Positions 1 to 7,977 of a stretch of DNA of 64,000 bases are shown one piece after another. The notes under the pieces are model-generated. The model worked only from the letters and a program-made list of their open reading frames with translations, was not told where the DNA came from and did no database searches. Made by a program: the position numbers and the translations under genes. The DNA comes from CAVXEH01 sp963805645 (lineage in GTDB: Bacteria; Chloroflexota; Limnocylindria; QHBO01), in assembly GCA_963805645.1 (NCBI GenBank), contig CAWDVA010000006.1, positions 340,239 through 404,238 of the forward strand. The letters run 5' to 3'. Every line of letters starts with the position of its first letter. The stretch's first letter is position 1.

Positions 1-2781
1 CGACGCGGGGCCTGCGGCTGCGTCACCCGGGCGCCGCAGCACGGTCCGCGAGCGGAGGCGAACGTGCCGGTCGCGCGGCTCGACCAGGGTCGACTCCGCC
101 CAGGTCGCCACCGCATCGTCGTGGCTGAACAGGACCACCTGGCGCTCGCGGCTCAGCTCGTGGAGGACCCGCAGCAGCCCCGCCCTCCGCTCACCGTCGG
201 CCTGGGCAGTCACCTCGTCGAGCAGGAGCGGCGCCGTCTCCCCGGTCGTGACCAGGTGCTGTGCCATGGCCACCCGGAGCAGCAGGTAGATCTGCTCCCG
301 TGTCCCGGCAGAGAGCAGGCGCGCTGTCCGCCAGGAACCGGTGGCGGCCTCGCGAACCTGGATCGACAGGTCGGCCGGGTCGACGCTCACCTCCTCGTAG
401 GCACCGCCGCTGACGACGGGCAGCCAGCGCTGCACCGCGGAGGCCAGAACCGGCGCCAGGTCGCGATGCACGCGCTCCTGCGCCTGTCGCAGCAATCGCA
501 GCGTCTCATCGATGATCCCCGCCAGCGTCTGCACCCGCTCCAGCTCGGAAGCCGCCGCGGCGACGGCCTCCTCCGCCTCGGTGACGTCGGGGAGCCCGTC
601 GCGGAGGACCTCCAGGGCACCTCGCAGCTCATGTGCCGCGCGATCCACCTCGGCGGTCGTGTCGCGGCGCTCCGCCAGCTGGCGGTCCAGGTCCGGCACG
701 TGTGCGAGCGTCTCCACCTCGGCCGGTTCCAGGCCGGCGGCGAGCGCCGCGGCCTCACGGGACTGCTGCTCCGCGTCCTCACGGATCGCCGTCAGCGACC
801 GCCCATCCAGGATGCGGGACAGCTCATGCCACTCCTCGATGGCGGACTGGTTGGCGCCGATGGCGTCGGAGCGTCGCTGCTGCCAGTCGCGAAGAGCCGA
901 CTCGAGGTGCTGGGGGTCACCCTCCGGGGCCAACCCAACCCGGGCGGCGGCGTCGGCCAGCGCGCTCGCGACGGAGCCGATGGCCCGGTCGACGGCCGCA
1001 GCGGTGTCCTCTGCCGCCCGACGAGCGGCAAGCTCGCGCCGGACGGAGCCCGCGCGCGCGGCTGCCTCCGCCTGGACGCGGCGCGCCTCGCAGGCCGTCT
1101 CGTACGCCGACCAGGCCCGGCGCGGGTCCGCCTCGTCGGCGACGCCGCGCTCGGAGAGAGCGGCCAGCAGATCCCCGGCGACGCCCCGAGCCCGCTCCGC
1201 CAGCTGCGCTCGTCGCGCCCGCCGCTCGGCGGCGCGGCCCGCCTCGCGGATGCGTTCCGACGTGCGATCGGCGAGTGCTTCGAGCGCCACCGGGTCCTCC
1301 GGCCAGCCGTGCTCGCGCGCCTCCGCCGCAGCCGACGCCCGTTCCGCGTGCGCGCGTGCCTGTGCCTCCCGATACGGCGCCAGCGACGCCTCCAGGGTCA
1401 GCACGCGCTCGCGTGCCGCGCGCACTCCCGCTCGGGCACGCCAACCCCACGCCGCGACGGCGACACCGATCACGGCCAGCGCGATGCCGGCGACCAGCAA
1501 CAGCGTCAGCGCGACGAGGACACCGACCGCCAGGAAGCCAGCGCCGGCCAGCACGGGCAGCGTCGAGGATCGCCCTTCCGATGTCGCGCCGCGGGCCGCG
1601 GCGAGCTCCCCTTCGAGAGCCTCGGCCCCGGCGGGCATGGGAGCGGCCATGCGCCGGGCAACTGATCGCATGGTGTTCACGGTCGCCTCGTCGGCCGGAT
1701 CGCCGGCGTTGGGCTCTTCCCCGAGCATCGCGATCGCCTCCTCGGCGCGCTCCAGCTCGCGGAGCAGCTCCCGCAGCGCCGGGTCGGGTCGCAGGTCGCC
1801 GGCCGGCGGGGAGGGCAGCGCGGCGAGCTCGGCGGCGAGGGCATCGCTGGTGGCTCCCTCGAGCACGACGGGCGATGGGCGACGCTCCCAGCCGACGATC
1901 GCAGCGGCGACCGCGTCGGCGGTCGCGTCGCGCTCGCTGAGCGCCGGCGGCGCATCCGGGTGACGGCCGGAGAGCTCCGCGGCACGCGCGGCGAGCACCG
2001 CCGCCCGCCGCGCGCCGACCAGTGCCTTGGCGGCGACGGCCACGGCGAGCGCCCGGCGCGCATCGGCAAGGCGCTGCTCCGCCTCCTCGGCCCGGCGCGC
2101 ATGCTCGAGGTGCTCGAGGTGACGCGTCCGGGCGACGCCGAGCGCCTCCGTTGCACCCGCGAGGCGGACCCGGGCCATCCGCAGCGGACCCTTTGCGGCG
2201 ACCGTGTCCGCGCCGACCGCCTCCTTGCGGAATTCGACGAGCCGCTCGATCGCCTGGGCTGCGGTGGCATCCGTGCCCCGGGTCGCGGCCGCGCGCTGCA
2301 TCTGCTCCTGGAGCTGATCGGCGGCATCGGCGACGGCAAGGATCTCCGCCTGGCTGACCGAGACGGTCGCGGCGAACGCGTCGCGGTCCAGGCCAAGCCA
2401 GCGCGAAGCATCCGGCGTCCCGTCGAGGATCTCGTCCGACACGTCGCGTCCCAGGCCGACGTCGATCGCCCGGCAGGCGACCTTTCCGGCGAGGTCCTGG
2501 TGGATGTCGATGGTGCGCCCGTCGTCGAGATCGAGGCGGGCCTCAACTTCCCAGCGGTCCGGGATGTCCCACGGCCGGTGGCGTTCCGCCAGTTCCGCCT
2601 CCGCGTTCGTGGCACGGCCGCGGCCGCGGCGGACCCCGGTGATCGCGAGCCGGGTCGCGGCGTGCCAGCTGGACTTCCCGGCCTCGTTGGGCCCGGTGAC
2701 CACGGTCATCCCGGGCGCGAGGTCGAGCGTCTCGCCCTCGAATGGACCGAAGGCTCGCGCAACGACCCGCTGGATCCGCAC
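1..2781 (-). CDS. YhaN/SbcC-like AAA ATPase with internal membrane hairpin (partial, runs off left edge)
   Basis: An open frame from a GTG at 2781 continues through the left edge (at least 927 codons). The Walker A GPNEAGKS is at residues 30-37, an LSAGT signature near 823, Walker B LLLLDE near 852 and an LFSHDD H-loop near 881, so both halves of an SMC/Rad50-type ATPase head are present and only the tail is missing. The middle is Ala/Arg/Glu-rich coiled coil interrupted at about residues 408-447 by two hydrophobic stretches separated by a tight turn. SbcC proper lacks this; Bacillus YhaN-type proteins have it. The start lies 2 nt after the stop of the phosphoesterase gene upstream, so the two are surely cotranscribed as an ATPase/nuclease pair for DNA end processing. 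The membrane hairpin suggests inner-membrane association (inference). Confidence 0.85.
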   Translation of the reverse strand, partial: MRIQRVVARAFGPFEGETLDLAPGMTVVTGPNEAGKSSWHAATRLAITGVRRGRGRATNAEAELAERHRPWDIPDRWEVEARLDLDDGRTIDIHQDLAGKVACRAIDVGLGRDVSDEILDGTPDASRWLGLDRDAFAATVSVSQAEILAVADAADQLQEQMQRAAATRGTDATAAQAIERLVEFRKEAVGADTVAAKGPLRMARVRLAGATEALGVARTRHLEHLEHARRAEEAEQRLADARRALAVAVAAKALVGARRAAVLAARAAELSGRHPDAPPALSERDATADAVAAAIVGWERRPSPVVLEGATSDALAAELAALPSPPAGDLRPDPALRELLRELERAEEAIAMLGEEPNAGDPADEATVNTMRSVARRMAAPMPAGAEALEGELAAARGATSEGRSSTLPVLAGAGFLAVGVLVALTLLLVAGIALAVIGVAVAAWGWRARAGVRAARERVLTLEASLAPYREAQARAHAERASAAAEAREHGWPEDPVALEALADRTSERIREAGRAAERRARRAQLAERARGVAGDLLAALSERGVADEADPRRAWSAYETACEARRVQAEAAARAGSVRRELAARRAAEDTAAAVDRAIGSVASALADAAARVGLAPEGDPQHLESALRDWQQRRSDAIGANQSAIEEWHELSRILDGRSLTAIREDAEQQSREAAALAAGLEPAEVETLAHVPDLDRQLAERRDTTAEVDRAAHELRGALEVLRDGLPDVTEAEEAVAAAASELERVQTLAGIIDETLRLLRQAQERVHRDLAPVLASAVQRWLPVVSGGAYEEVSVDPADLSIQVREAATGSWRTARLLSAGTREQIYLLLRVAMAQHLVTTGETAPLLLDEVTAQADGERRAGLLRVLHELSRERQVVLFSHDDAVATWAESTLVEPRDRHVRLRSRTVLRRPGDAAAGPAS

Positions 2782-2783
2782 GG

Positions 2784-3875
2784 TCAGGCGACCTCCAGGT
2801 CGCGACGGCCCTCGAGCGCTCGGAGCCCGGTGAGGACCACCCGGCGACGCTGCTCGGGATCCTCGATAGCCTCGGCGGCTCGCGCGAAATGGCCACGGAC
2901 CGTGGACTCGCGCCCGATGGCCGCCAGGTCGTAGCGGGTGTCGAGCCGACCCACGCGCAGCACGACATCCGGCCGGCCCGCGGTGATCCGTGACAGCTCG
3001 CGCCGGTCCAGCTCCAGGCTGGGGGCGACCTCACCGCTGAGGGTGACCCGAATGCAGCCGCCGCGCCCCTCCAGCGCGGTGCCAATGGCGCGCTCGACCT
3101 CGTCCATGTGCGCGGCCCCGTCGAGCGTGACGACCAGGTCGTGCACCTCGCTGACGGCCACGACCCGCCGCTCGCGGCGCACCGTGCCGTCCACCCCAAC
3201 CTCCGCGAGGATCGCGCCGCGCTCTCCCTGCTCTCCGAACTCGAGCGGATCCGGGTTGCCCGGATACGTGTAGCGCTCCGCGTCGCGCGGGACGTGATAG
3301 TGCCCCAGGAAGGCGTGGTGGATGCCGGCCGCTTCCAGCTCCGCGGCATCGAACGGTGCGTGCGGCTGCTTGCCGCTCTCCTGCCATCCGAGCGCCCCGC
3401 GTTCCGAGGCGTGGGCGAGGGCCAGGTGGACGCCGTCGCGGTCCGGCCGGAAGTCGGCAAAGAAGGGGTCCGTGTTTGCTGGCGCGCGGTGCGCCGCGCC
3501 CCACAGGGTGAGCCCGTCGGCGAGGGTCACCGGCTCCAGCGACGCCTCGCGGAAGATGCGCACGTTCGCCGACCATTCGGCAAGGGCGTACGGGCTGCGC
3601 GGCGAGAGCCAGTCGTGGTTGCCGGGAGCCAGGTAAACGGGAAGCCCAACCTCGGCGAAGCTCCCGCGCAGGAACTCCACGCTGTCCGGGCTGACGCGAT
3701 CGTGCTCGAACAGGTCACCCGCGCACAGGATGGCGTCCACGCGCTCGTCGGCGGCGAGGCGGAGGATCCGGGTCAGCGTCTCACGCCGGTTGCGGCGTCG
3801 GACACGTGCCGTCTCCGGGGTCGCCCATGCGAACGGAGCGTCGAGGTGCAGGTCGGCGAAATGGAGGAGCTTCAT
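2784..3875 (-). CDS. YhaO/SbcD-like DNA repair metallophosphoesterase
   Basis: This 363-aa protein has the full calcineurin-type metal set: FADLHLD (D8, H10), GDLFEHD (D54), PGNHDW (N86, H87, D88), H155 in LAHASERG, and GHYH (H192, H194). That order is typical of the Mre11/SbcD/YhaO nuclease family, which cuts DNA ends using two Mn ions. The C-terminal third is a smaller variable domain, as expected for capping domains that contact the ATPase. The partner ATPase starts 2 nt downstream. The ATG at 3875 opens directly on the conserved first beta strand, which supports this start. YhaO is preferred over SbcD because the partner carries YhaN-type membrane segments. Confidence 0.87.
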   Translation of the reverse strand: MKLLHFADLHLDAPFAWATPETARVRRRNRRETLTRILRLAADERVDAILCAGDLFEHDRVSPDSVEFLRGSFAEVGLPVYLAPGNHDWLSPRSPYALAEWSANVRIFREASLEPVTLADGLTLWGAAHRAPANTDPFFADFRPDRDGVHLALAHASERGALGWQESGKQPHAPFDAAELEAAGIHHAFLGHYHVPRDAERYTYPGNPDPLEFGEQGERGAILAEVGVDGTVRRERRVVAVSEVHDLVVTLDGAAHMDEVERAIGTALEGRGGCIRVTLSGEVAPSLELDRRELSRITAGRPDVVLRVGRLDTRYDLAAIGRESTVRGHFARAAEAIEDPEQRRRVVLTGLRALEGRRDLEVA

Positions 3876-3938
3876 GAGCGATCGGTTCGAAGCCTACCCG
3901 ATCGGCACGACAGCTCGGCTGTCGCGAGGACACGGAAC

Positions 3939-3959
3939 GGGCCGCCTCGCGGGCGGCCC
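3939..3959 (-). terminator. GC hairpin between small membrane gene and the nuclease operon
   Basis: A perfect 8-bp stem GGGCCGCC/GGCGGCCC with a 5-nt loop lies just beyond the stop of the minus-strand small membrane gene. There is no T tract, so termination function is inferred from position and stability. Confidence 0.45.
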
Positions 3960-3982
3960 GCCGCCATCGGTCTGTGAGGTGG

Positions 3983-4129
3983 TCAGCCGGCCCGCCTCCC
4001 GGCCAGCAGCTGGAACAGCAGCACGGCCAGGGCGAGCACGAGCAGCAGGTGAATGAAGCCTGCGCCGATGCCGCCGATCAGGCCCAGCAGCCAGAGGATG
4101 AGCAGGACGACGACAAGCGTCCAGAGCAT
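3983..4129 (-). CDS. lmo0937/DUF5670-like tiny membrane protein
   Basis: This is a 48-aa protein made almost entirely of two hydrophobic segments joined by a Gly-rich turn (MLWTLVVVLLILWLLGLIGG at the start), ending in RRAG. Size and pattern match the short lmo0937-type (DUF5670) membrane peptides. The start at 4129 is preferred over a longer in-frame extension because GGAGGA sits 5 nt upstream. The function of this family is unknown to me. A second related small protein is encoded 88 bp upstream on the same strand. Confidence 0.7.
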   Translation of the reverse strand: MLWTLVVVLLILWLLGLIGGIGAGFIHLLLVLALAVLLFQLLAGRRAG

Positions 4130-4217
4130 CGGGCTCCTCCTTCCTTCGGCACGCGCCGGAGGGCGTGGGTCGTCCGGTGGGAGCCTTCCATGCGGCATGC
4201 CAGCGCGGCGGCCGGGG

Positions 4218-4367
4218 TCAACCGGAGCGACCCTCGCGCTCGTTGATCACCTGCACGACGAGCAGCACGGCGGCGACAACCAGAAGCAGGTTCACGATGG
4301 CGCCGATCTGCAGCAGCAGGCCCACCAGCCAGAGGACCAGGGCGATGGCCACCGCGATCCAGATCAT
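4218..4367 (-). CDS. second tiny two-helix membrane protein (DUF5670-like)
   Basis: This 49-aa frame begins MIWIAVAIALVLWLVGLLLQ and continues with a second hydrophobic helix and a charged tail (INEREGRSG). It is the same size and design as the 48-aa protein just downstream, so the two look like diverged tandem copies. Its ATG overlaps the TGA of the peroxiredoxin gene in an ATGA, indicating translational coupling and a shared transcript with that gene. It is easily missed because it is so short. No function is assigned. Confidence 0.6.
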   Translation of the reverse strand: MIWIAVAIALVLWLVGLLLQIGAIVNLLLVVAAVLLVVQVINEREGRSG

Positions 4368-4831
4368 GGCTGCGGCAGGACCTCCAGCAGCTGGTCGAGA
4401 TGCTCCTCCGGCTTCACGCGCGGGAGCACGTGCTCCACGCGGCCGTCCGGGCCAACCACGAAGGTCGTGCGCTCGTTGCCCATGTAGGTGCGCCCGTAGC
4501 GCGACTTCTCGATCCAGACCCCGAACGCCTCCGCGGCGCGGTGCCCGTCATCGGCGAGCAGCGGGTACGGCAGGTCGTACTTCTCCCGGAACTTGACGTG
4601 GCTGGCGACCGAGTCCGGGGAGACGCCGTACAGGGTCACGCCGGTGGCGGTCATGCGATCCCACCCGTCGCGCAGCGCGCAGGCCTGGGTCGTGCACCCC
4701 GGCGTGTCGTCCTTGGGATAGAAGTACAGGACGTAGCGGCGCCCGGCGAGCGACTCGTTGGAGACGGACTCGCCGGCGTCCGTCGTCATGCTGAACGGCG
4801 GGGCGGGGTCCCCGCGGGCTGGCCTGCTCAT
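4364..4831 (-). CDS. bcp: thioredoxin-dependent peroxiredoxin (Bcp/PrxQ type)
   Basis: This 155-aa protein has the Prx core YFYPKDDTPGCTTQAC, with the peroxidatic Cys at C46 and the resolving Cys at C51 in the same helix, the hallmark of PrxQ/Bcp. The length is normal for Bcp. It reduces hydrogen and organic peroxides in the cytosol using thioredoxin (family knowledge); a thioredoxin gene is present elsewhere in the window at 34023. The ATG overlaps the stop of the upstream hydrolase gene by 4 nt, and its own stop overlaps the next small membrane gene, so a three-gene cluster is likely. A TAGGAT box 6 nt upstream of the ATG could also give a separate leaderless transcript. Confidence 0.9.
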   Translation of the reverse strand: MSRPARGDPAPPFSMTTDAGESVSNESLAGRRYVLYFYPKDDTPGCTTQACALRDGWDRMTATGVTLYGVSPDSVASHVKFREKYDLPYPLLADDGHRAAEAFGVWIEKSRYGRTYMGNERTTFVVGPDGRVEHVLPRVKPEEHLDQLLEVLPQP

Positions 4832-5835
4832 GGCTCCATCCTAGCGCGTCCGCCGTCCATCTCCTCCAGCGCGACGAGAACCGGCGGCAGGTCTCTGGGC
4901 AGCAGGCGGGCCGCCAGCTCGACCGCGACGGAGCCGATGACCTCGTCGGGGGCCTCGACCAGGTCATGGCCGGATGCGGTGACGAGCTGGAGGGCAGGAT
5001 CATTGCCGGCGGTGCGCAGCGTCGCGGCGAGCAGGCGCGACTCGTCCGGATCGGCCCAGGCGTCATCGAGTCCGTGGACCAGGCTCACCGACCGATGGAG
5101 CATGGTGGCCAGCGCCATTGGCGCGGTCTGGAACGCCTGCTGCCAGCCGGCGAGTCCAAGGGTGAGCGGCCCCCCGGCTCCCGGCAGATGGAGTGCCACG
5201 CCGGCCTCATGGCGATCGGCCCGCTCGATGAGCTCCTCGCTTGCGCGGTCGAGGGCGGCGATCAACGGATGCCGCCGGTCCACTCCCGTCTGCCCGCGGG
5301 TCGCGACCGCACGGCGCAGGACATCCCGGCCGGAGCGAGCCGGGGAGCCGATGAGGGTCAGGGCTCCCACGGCCGGATCCGCGACGGCCACCGACAGCGC
5401 GATCGTCACGCCCTCTCCGTGGCCCACGATCCCTGTCCGGGCCAGGTCGAGGTCGCGCCGGCCCCGCATGGCGCCCAGCGCATCGCGGGCGTCGTCGATC
5501 CGCGTGAACAGGTCGCTCGCCGCCCAATCCCCCTCGGAGGCGCCGCAGCCGCGGACGTCGTACCGGAACGACGCCACGCCAGCCTCCGCGAGAGCACTCG
5601 CCAGCCGGCGCAGCAGCCCCGGGCGGGACGGCGCCATGGATCCGGAGGCGAACCAGTCGGGGTGCCCGCGATCATCCAGGACCCCGTCGCGGTCACGCGG
5701 CAGCCAGGACGCAAGCAGGAGCACCCACGGGTGGCGGCCGCGCCGGTCGGCCGGGGGCGGGGCGTCGGGAAGCAGCAGCTCGCCGGCGAGGGAACGGTCC
5801 CCCGCGCGGAACGTGATCTCGAGCGGTCGCGGCAT
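4828..5835 (-). CDS. alpha/beta-hydrolase-fold protein lacking the nucleophile serine
   Basis: This 335-aa protein has the alpha/beta hydrolase outline: a central strand before FRYDVRGCGASEG (about residues 90-102), the nucleophile-elbow position at GIVGHGEGV (138-142), a late acid in HGLDDAWADP, and a late His in ASGHDLVEAP. The elbow is normally G-x-S-x-G; here it reads G-H-G-E-G, with codon GGA where the serine should be. Either the protein is catalytically silent or it uses an unusual mechanism. The start at 5835 is chosen because longer forms would run into the divergent promoter and gene. It overlaps bcp by 4 nt. Confidence 0.75.
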   Translation of the reverse strand: MPRPLEITFRAGDRSLAGELLLPDAPPPADRRGRHPWVLLLASWLPRDRDGVLDDRGHPDWFASGSMAPSRPGLLRRLASALAEAGVASFRYDVRGCGASEGDWAASDLFTRIDDARDALGAMRGRRDLDLARTGIVGHGEGVTIALSVAVADPAVGALTLIGSPARSGRDVLRRAVATRGQTGVDRRHPLIAALDRASEELIERADRHEAGVALHLPGAGGPLTLGLAGWQQAFQTAPMALATMLHRSVSLVHGLDDAWADPDESRLLAATLRTAGNDPALQLVTASGHDLVEAPDEVIGSVAVELAARLLPRDLPPVLVALEEMDGGRARMEP

Positions 5836-5845
5836 GCGCCGAGGG

Positions 5846-5851
5846 TACACT
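5846..5851 (+). promoter_or_regulatory. -10 box TACACT, leaderless-type
   Basis: TACACT ends 9 nt before the ATG at 5861, so transcription would begin within a few bases of the start codon. No Shine-Dalgarno sequence is present. Confidence 0.5.
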
Positions 5852-5860
5852 CGCCCTCCC

Positions 5861-7147
5861 ATGGACGCCCGCTTCCGTCCACCCCCCGAGCCGGTCGCGT
5901 TCCGGCCCGACCCGCGCAGCACGCTGCCGGCCACGGCCGACGTCGTGGTGGTTGGGGCCGGCTTCAGTGGCGCGTTCGCCGCTCACCACCTCGCGCGGGC
6001 CGGGCTGCGCACCGTGGTGATCGAGGCGAACACCCCGGCCTCGGGTGCGAGCGGGCGCCTGTGCGGGCTGGCGCTGGCCGGCATCGGCGGGCACTTCGCG
6101 CGCGTCAGCCGCCTGGTCCGCGCCTCGGGAGGCCGCTCGATCCTGGACTACACGCGCCGCTCCCTCGACATGCTGGAGACGCTCGAGTCCCAGATCCCCG
6201 GCGGGATCGAGTGGGAGCGCTGCGGATCGCTGGACCTGCTGACGACCCCGGAGGAGGAGGTGCACGGACGGGCCCTGGCCGCCGCCCAGGCGGCCGAGGG
6301 ACTGCCGGTGGAGCTGCTCGACCCGCAGGCGGCCTCGACGTTGGTCCCCGCCCTCGACCCGCAGAACCTGCGGGCGGTGAAGTGGACGCCGGACGACGGG
6401 CAGGTGAACCCCTTCAAGCTCGTGTACGGGCTCCTGGAGGCGGCGACGGCGAGCGGGGCGCGGGTGGTCACCGGGGTCCGCGTGGAGCGCATCACCGCGC
6501 ATGGCGGCCGGGTGACGGGGGTGGAGACCTCGCACGGGCCGGTAGGCGCGGGAGCGGTGCTGGTCGCGACGAACGCGTGGACCCCGGCCCTGGTGCCCGC
6601 CATCGCGGCCAACCTGACCCCGGTTCGCGAGCACGTCATGGTCACCGAGCGGCTGCCGCGGGTCCTGCGTCCGGGGTTCGAGACCAACCTGTGCAACGAG
6701 TACTGGCGGCAGGAGCCGACCGGCGAGGTGGTGATCGGCGGGTACGCCACCGCCGACGAGGGGATGGGAATCGGCTCCTACTCGATGGCCGTCCGCCGGC
6801 GCATCCCGCCGCTCCTGGCCTCGCTCCTGGGCCGCTTCCATCCGACGCTTCGGGACGCCCGCGTGGTCCGCGCCTGGGCCGGCCTGCTGGACTTCGCCTC
6901 CCTGGAGATCCCGATGGCGGGCCCGCTCCCCGCCACCGACGGCACGCCGGTCCCCGGCGGCTACGTCGTGGCCGGCCTCACCGGGCACGGCCTCCCCTAC
7001 GCTCCCATCCTGGGGCTCCTGGTCGCCGAGCTCATCGCCGATGGCGCTGCCCGGACCCTGCCACTCGACCCGTTCGACCCGCGACGGTACGTGGGCGCCG
7101 GCCACGCACCCACCTGGCTGGAAGCCTTCGAGGGCGCTCCGGCCTGA
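5861..7147 (+). CDS. FAD-dependent oxidoreductase, DAO (glycine/sarcosine oxidase-like) family
   Basis: This 428-aa protein has a Rossmann FAD-binding motif VVVVGAGFSGAFAAHHL near residues 28-44 (G32, G34, G37), followed by an acidic strand end VIEAN that binds the ribose. The C-terminus has GYVVAGLTGHGLPYAP, the second FAD contact typical of the D-amino-acid-oxidase superfamily. The family oxidises secondary or primary amines with FAD; the actual substrate cannot be read from sequence. It is transcribed divergently from the hydrolase gene. The ATG at 5861 leaves a 9-nt gap to a TACACT -10 box. Confidence 0.82.
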   Translation: MDARFRPPPEPVAFRPDPRSTLPATADVVVVGAGFSGAFAAHHLARAGLRTVVIEANTPASGASGRLCGLALAGIGGHFARVSRLVRASGGRSILDYTRRSLDMLETLESQIPGGIEWERCGSLDLLTTPEEEVHGRALAAAQAAEGLPVELLDPQAASTLVPALDPQNLRAVKWTPDDGQVNPFKLVYGLLEAATASGARVVTGVRVERITAHGGRVTGVETSHGPVGAGAVLVATNAWTPALVPAIAANLTPVREHVMVTERLPRVLRPGFETNLCNEYWRQEPTGEVVIGGYATADEGMGIGSYSMAVRRRIPPLLASLLGRFHPTLRDARVVRAWAGLLDFASLEIPMAGPLPATDGTPVPGGYVVAGLTGHGLPYAPILGLLVAELIADGAARTLPLDPFDPRRYVGAGHAPTWLEAFEGAPA

Positions 7148-7176
7148 GGACGGGCGGCGGTCCGCCTGGCCTCCGC

Positions 7177-7974
7177 TCAGCCGAGGAGCGGCCGGTAGGT
7201 CCCCAGCAGCAGACTCAGCCCTGTTGCCGCCGAGCCGAGCAGGAGCGCGCCGGCCAGGACCATCGCGTCGCGTCGCGACATCCGCTGCGGGCGCGCCGCC
7301 GTCCGGCACGTGCGGGACCCCAGGCCGCGCGCCTCCATGGCCAGCGCGAGGCGCGTCGATCGCCGGATGGCACTCACGAGCAGCGTCATCAGCCTCCCCG
7401 CCTGGAGCCGCAGCCAGCCGATCGGCGACCCGGCGCTGACGCCGCGAGCCCGGCGGGCAAGCGCCACCAGCTGCCATTCCTGCGCGAGCAGCGGCATCAG
7501 GCGAAACGCCGCCAGCGCGCCGAGCGCGAAGCGGGGCGGGGCGTGCAGCTCCTGCACGAGCGCGTCCGCGAGATCGGTCGGGTCGGTGGTTGCGAGTGCC
7601 ACCACGCCGGCCAGCGCGATCGCGAGGATCCGCACGCCCAGCGCGGCGCCGGCCAGCAGGCTGCCGGCGTGGAGCAGCAGCGGGCCGAGCGCCAGCACCA
7701 GCGGCCCGCGCGGCGCGGAGAACACGCCGTTGACCAGGGCGATCAGCACGGCAGCCACCAGGATCGGCCACGCGCGCCGCACGAGCGCGGCGAGACGAAT
7801 GCCGGTCATCGGCGTCGCCACGAGGATCCCGGCCAGGACGACCCCGGCGGTGACCCCGTCGAGGGCAACGAACAGGAAGCCCATCAGGATCACGGCCGCC
7901 CCGACCCGGGCCAGAGGGTTCAGCGACGCCAGCGGCGCATCGGCGCGCACCGAGAGGGGGGTCGCCAGCTGCAT
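7177..7974 (-). CDS. ykoC: ECF transporter T component (YkoC/EcfT), thiamin-related
   Basis: This 265-aa polytopic protein has about five hydrophobic segments. Two Arg motifs, RRARG near 160 and EARG near 215, are the cytoplasmic coupling helices by which EcfT docks onto its ATPases. Last gene of the riboswitch-led operon, it starts 3 nt after the stop of the fused ATPase gene. With the upstream S component and ATPase it would form a YkoEDC-type importer for thiamin or its hydroxymethylpyrimidine precursor (inferred from family and riboswitch). Confidence 0.83.
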   Translation of the reverse strand: MQLATPLSVRADAPLASLNPLARVGAAVILMGFLFVALDGVTAGVVLAGILVATPMTGIRLAALVRRAWPILVAAVLIALVNGVFSAPRGPLVLALGPLLLHAGSLLAGAALGVRILAIALAGVVALATTDPTDLADALVQELHAPPRFALGALAAFRLMPLLAQEWQLVALARRARGVSAGSPIGWLRLQAGRLMTLLVSAIRRSTRLALAMEARGLGSRTCRTAARPQRMSRRDAMVLAGALLLGSAATGLSLLLGTYRPLLG

Positions 7975-7977
7975 GGC

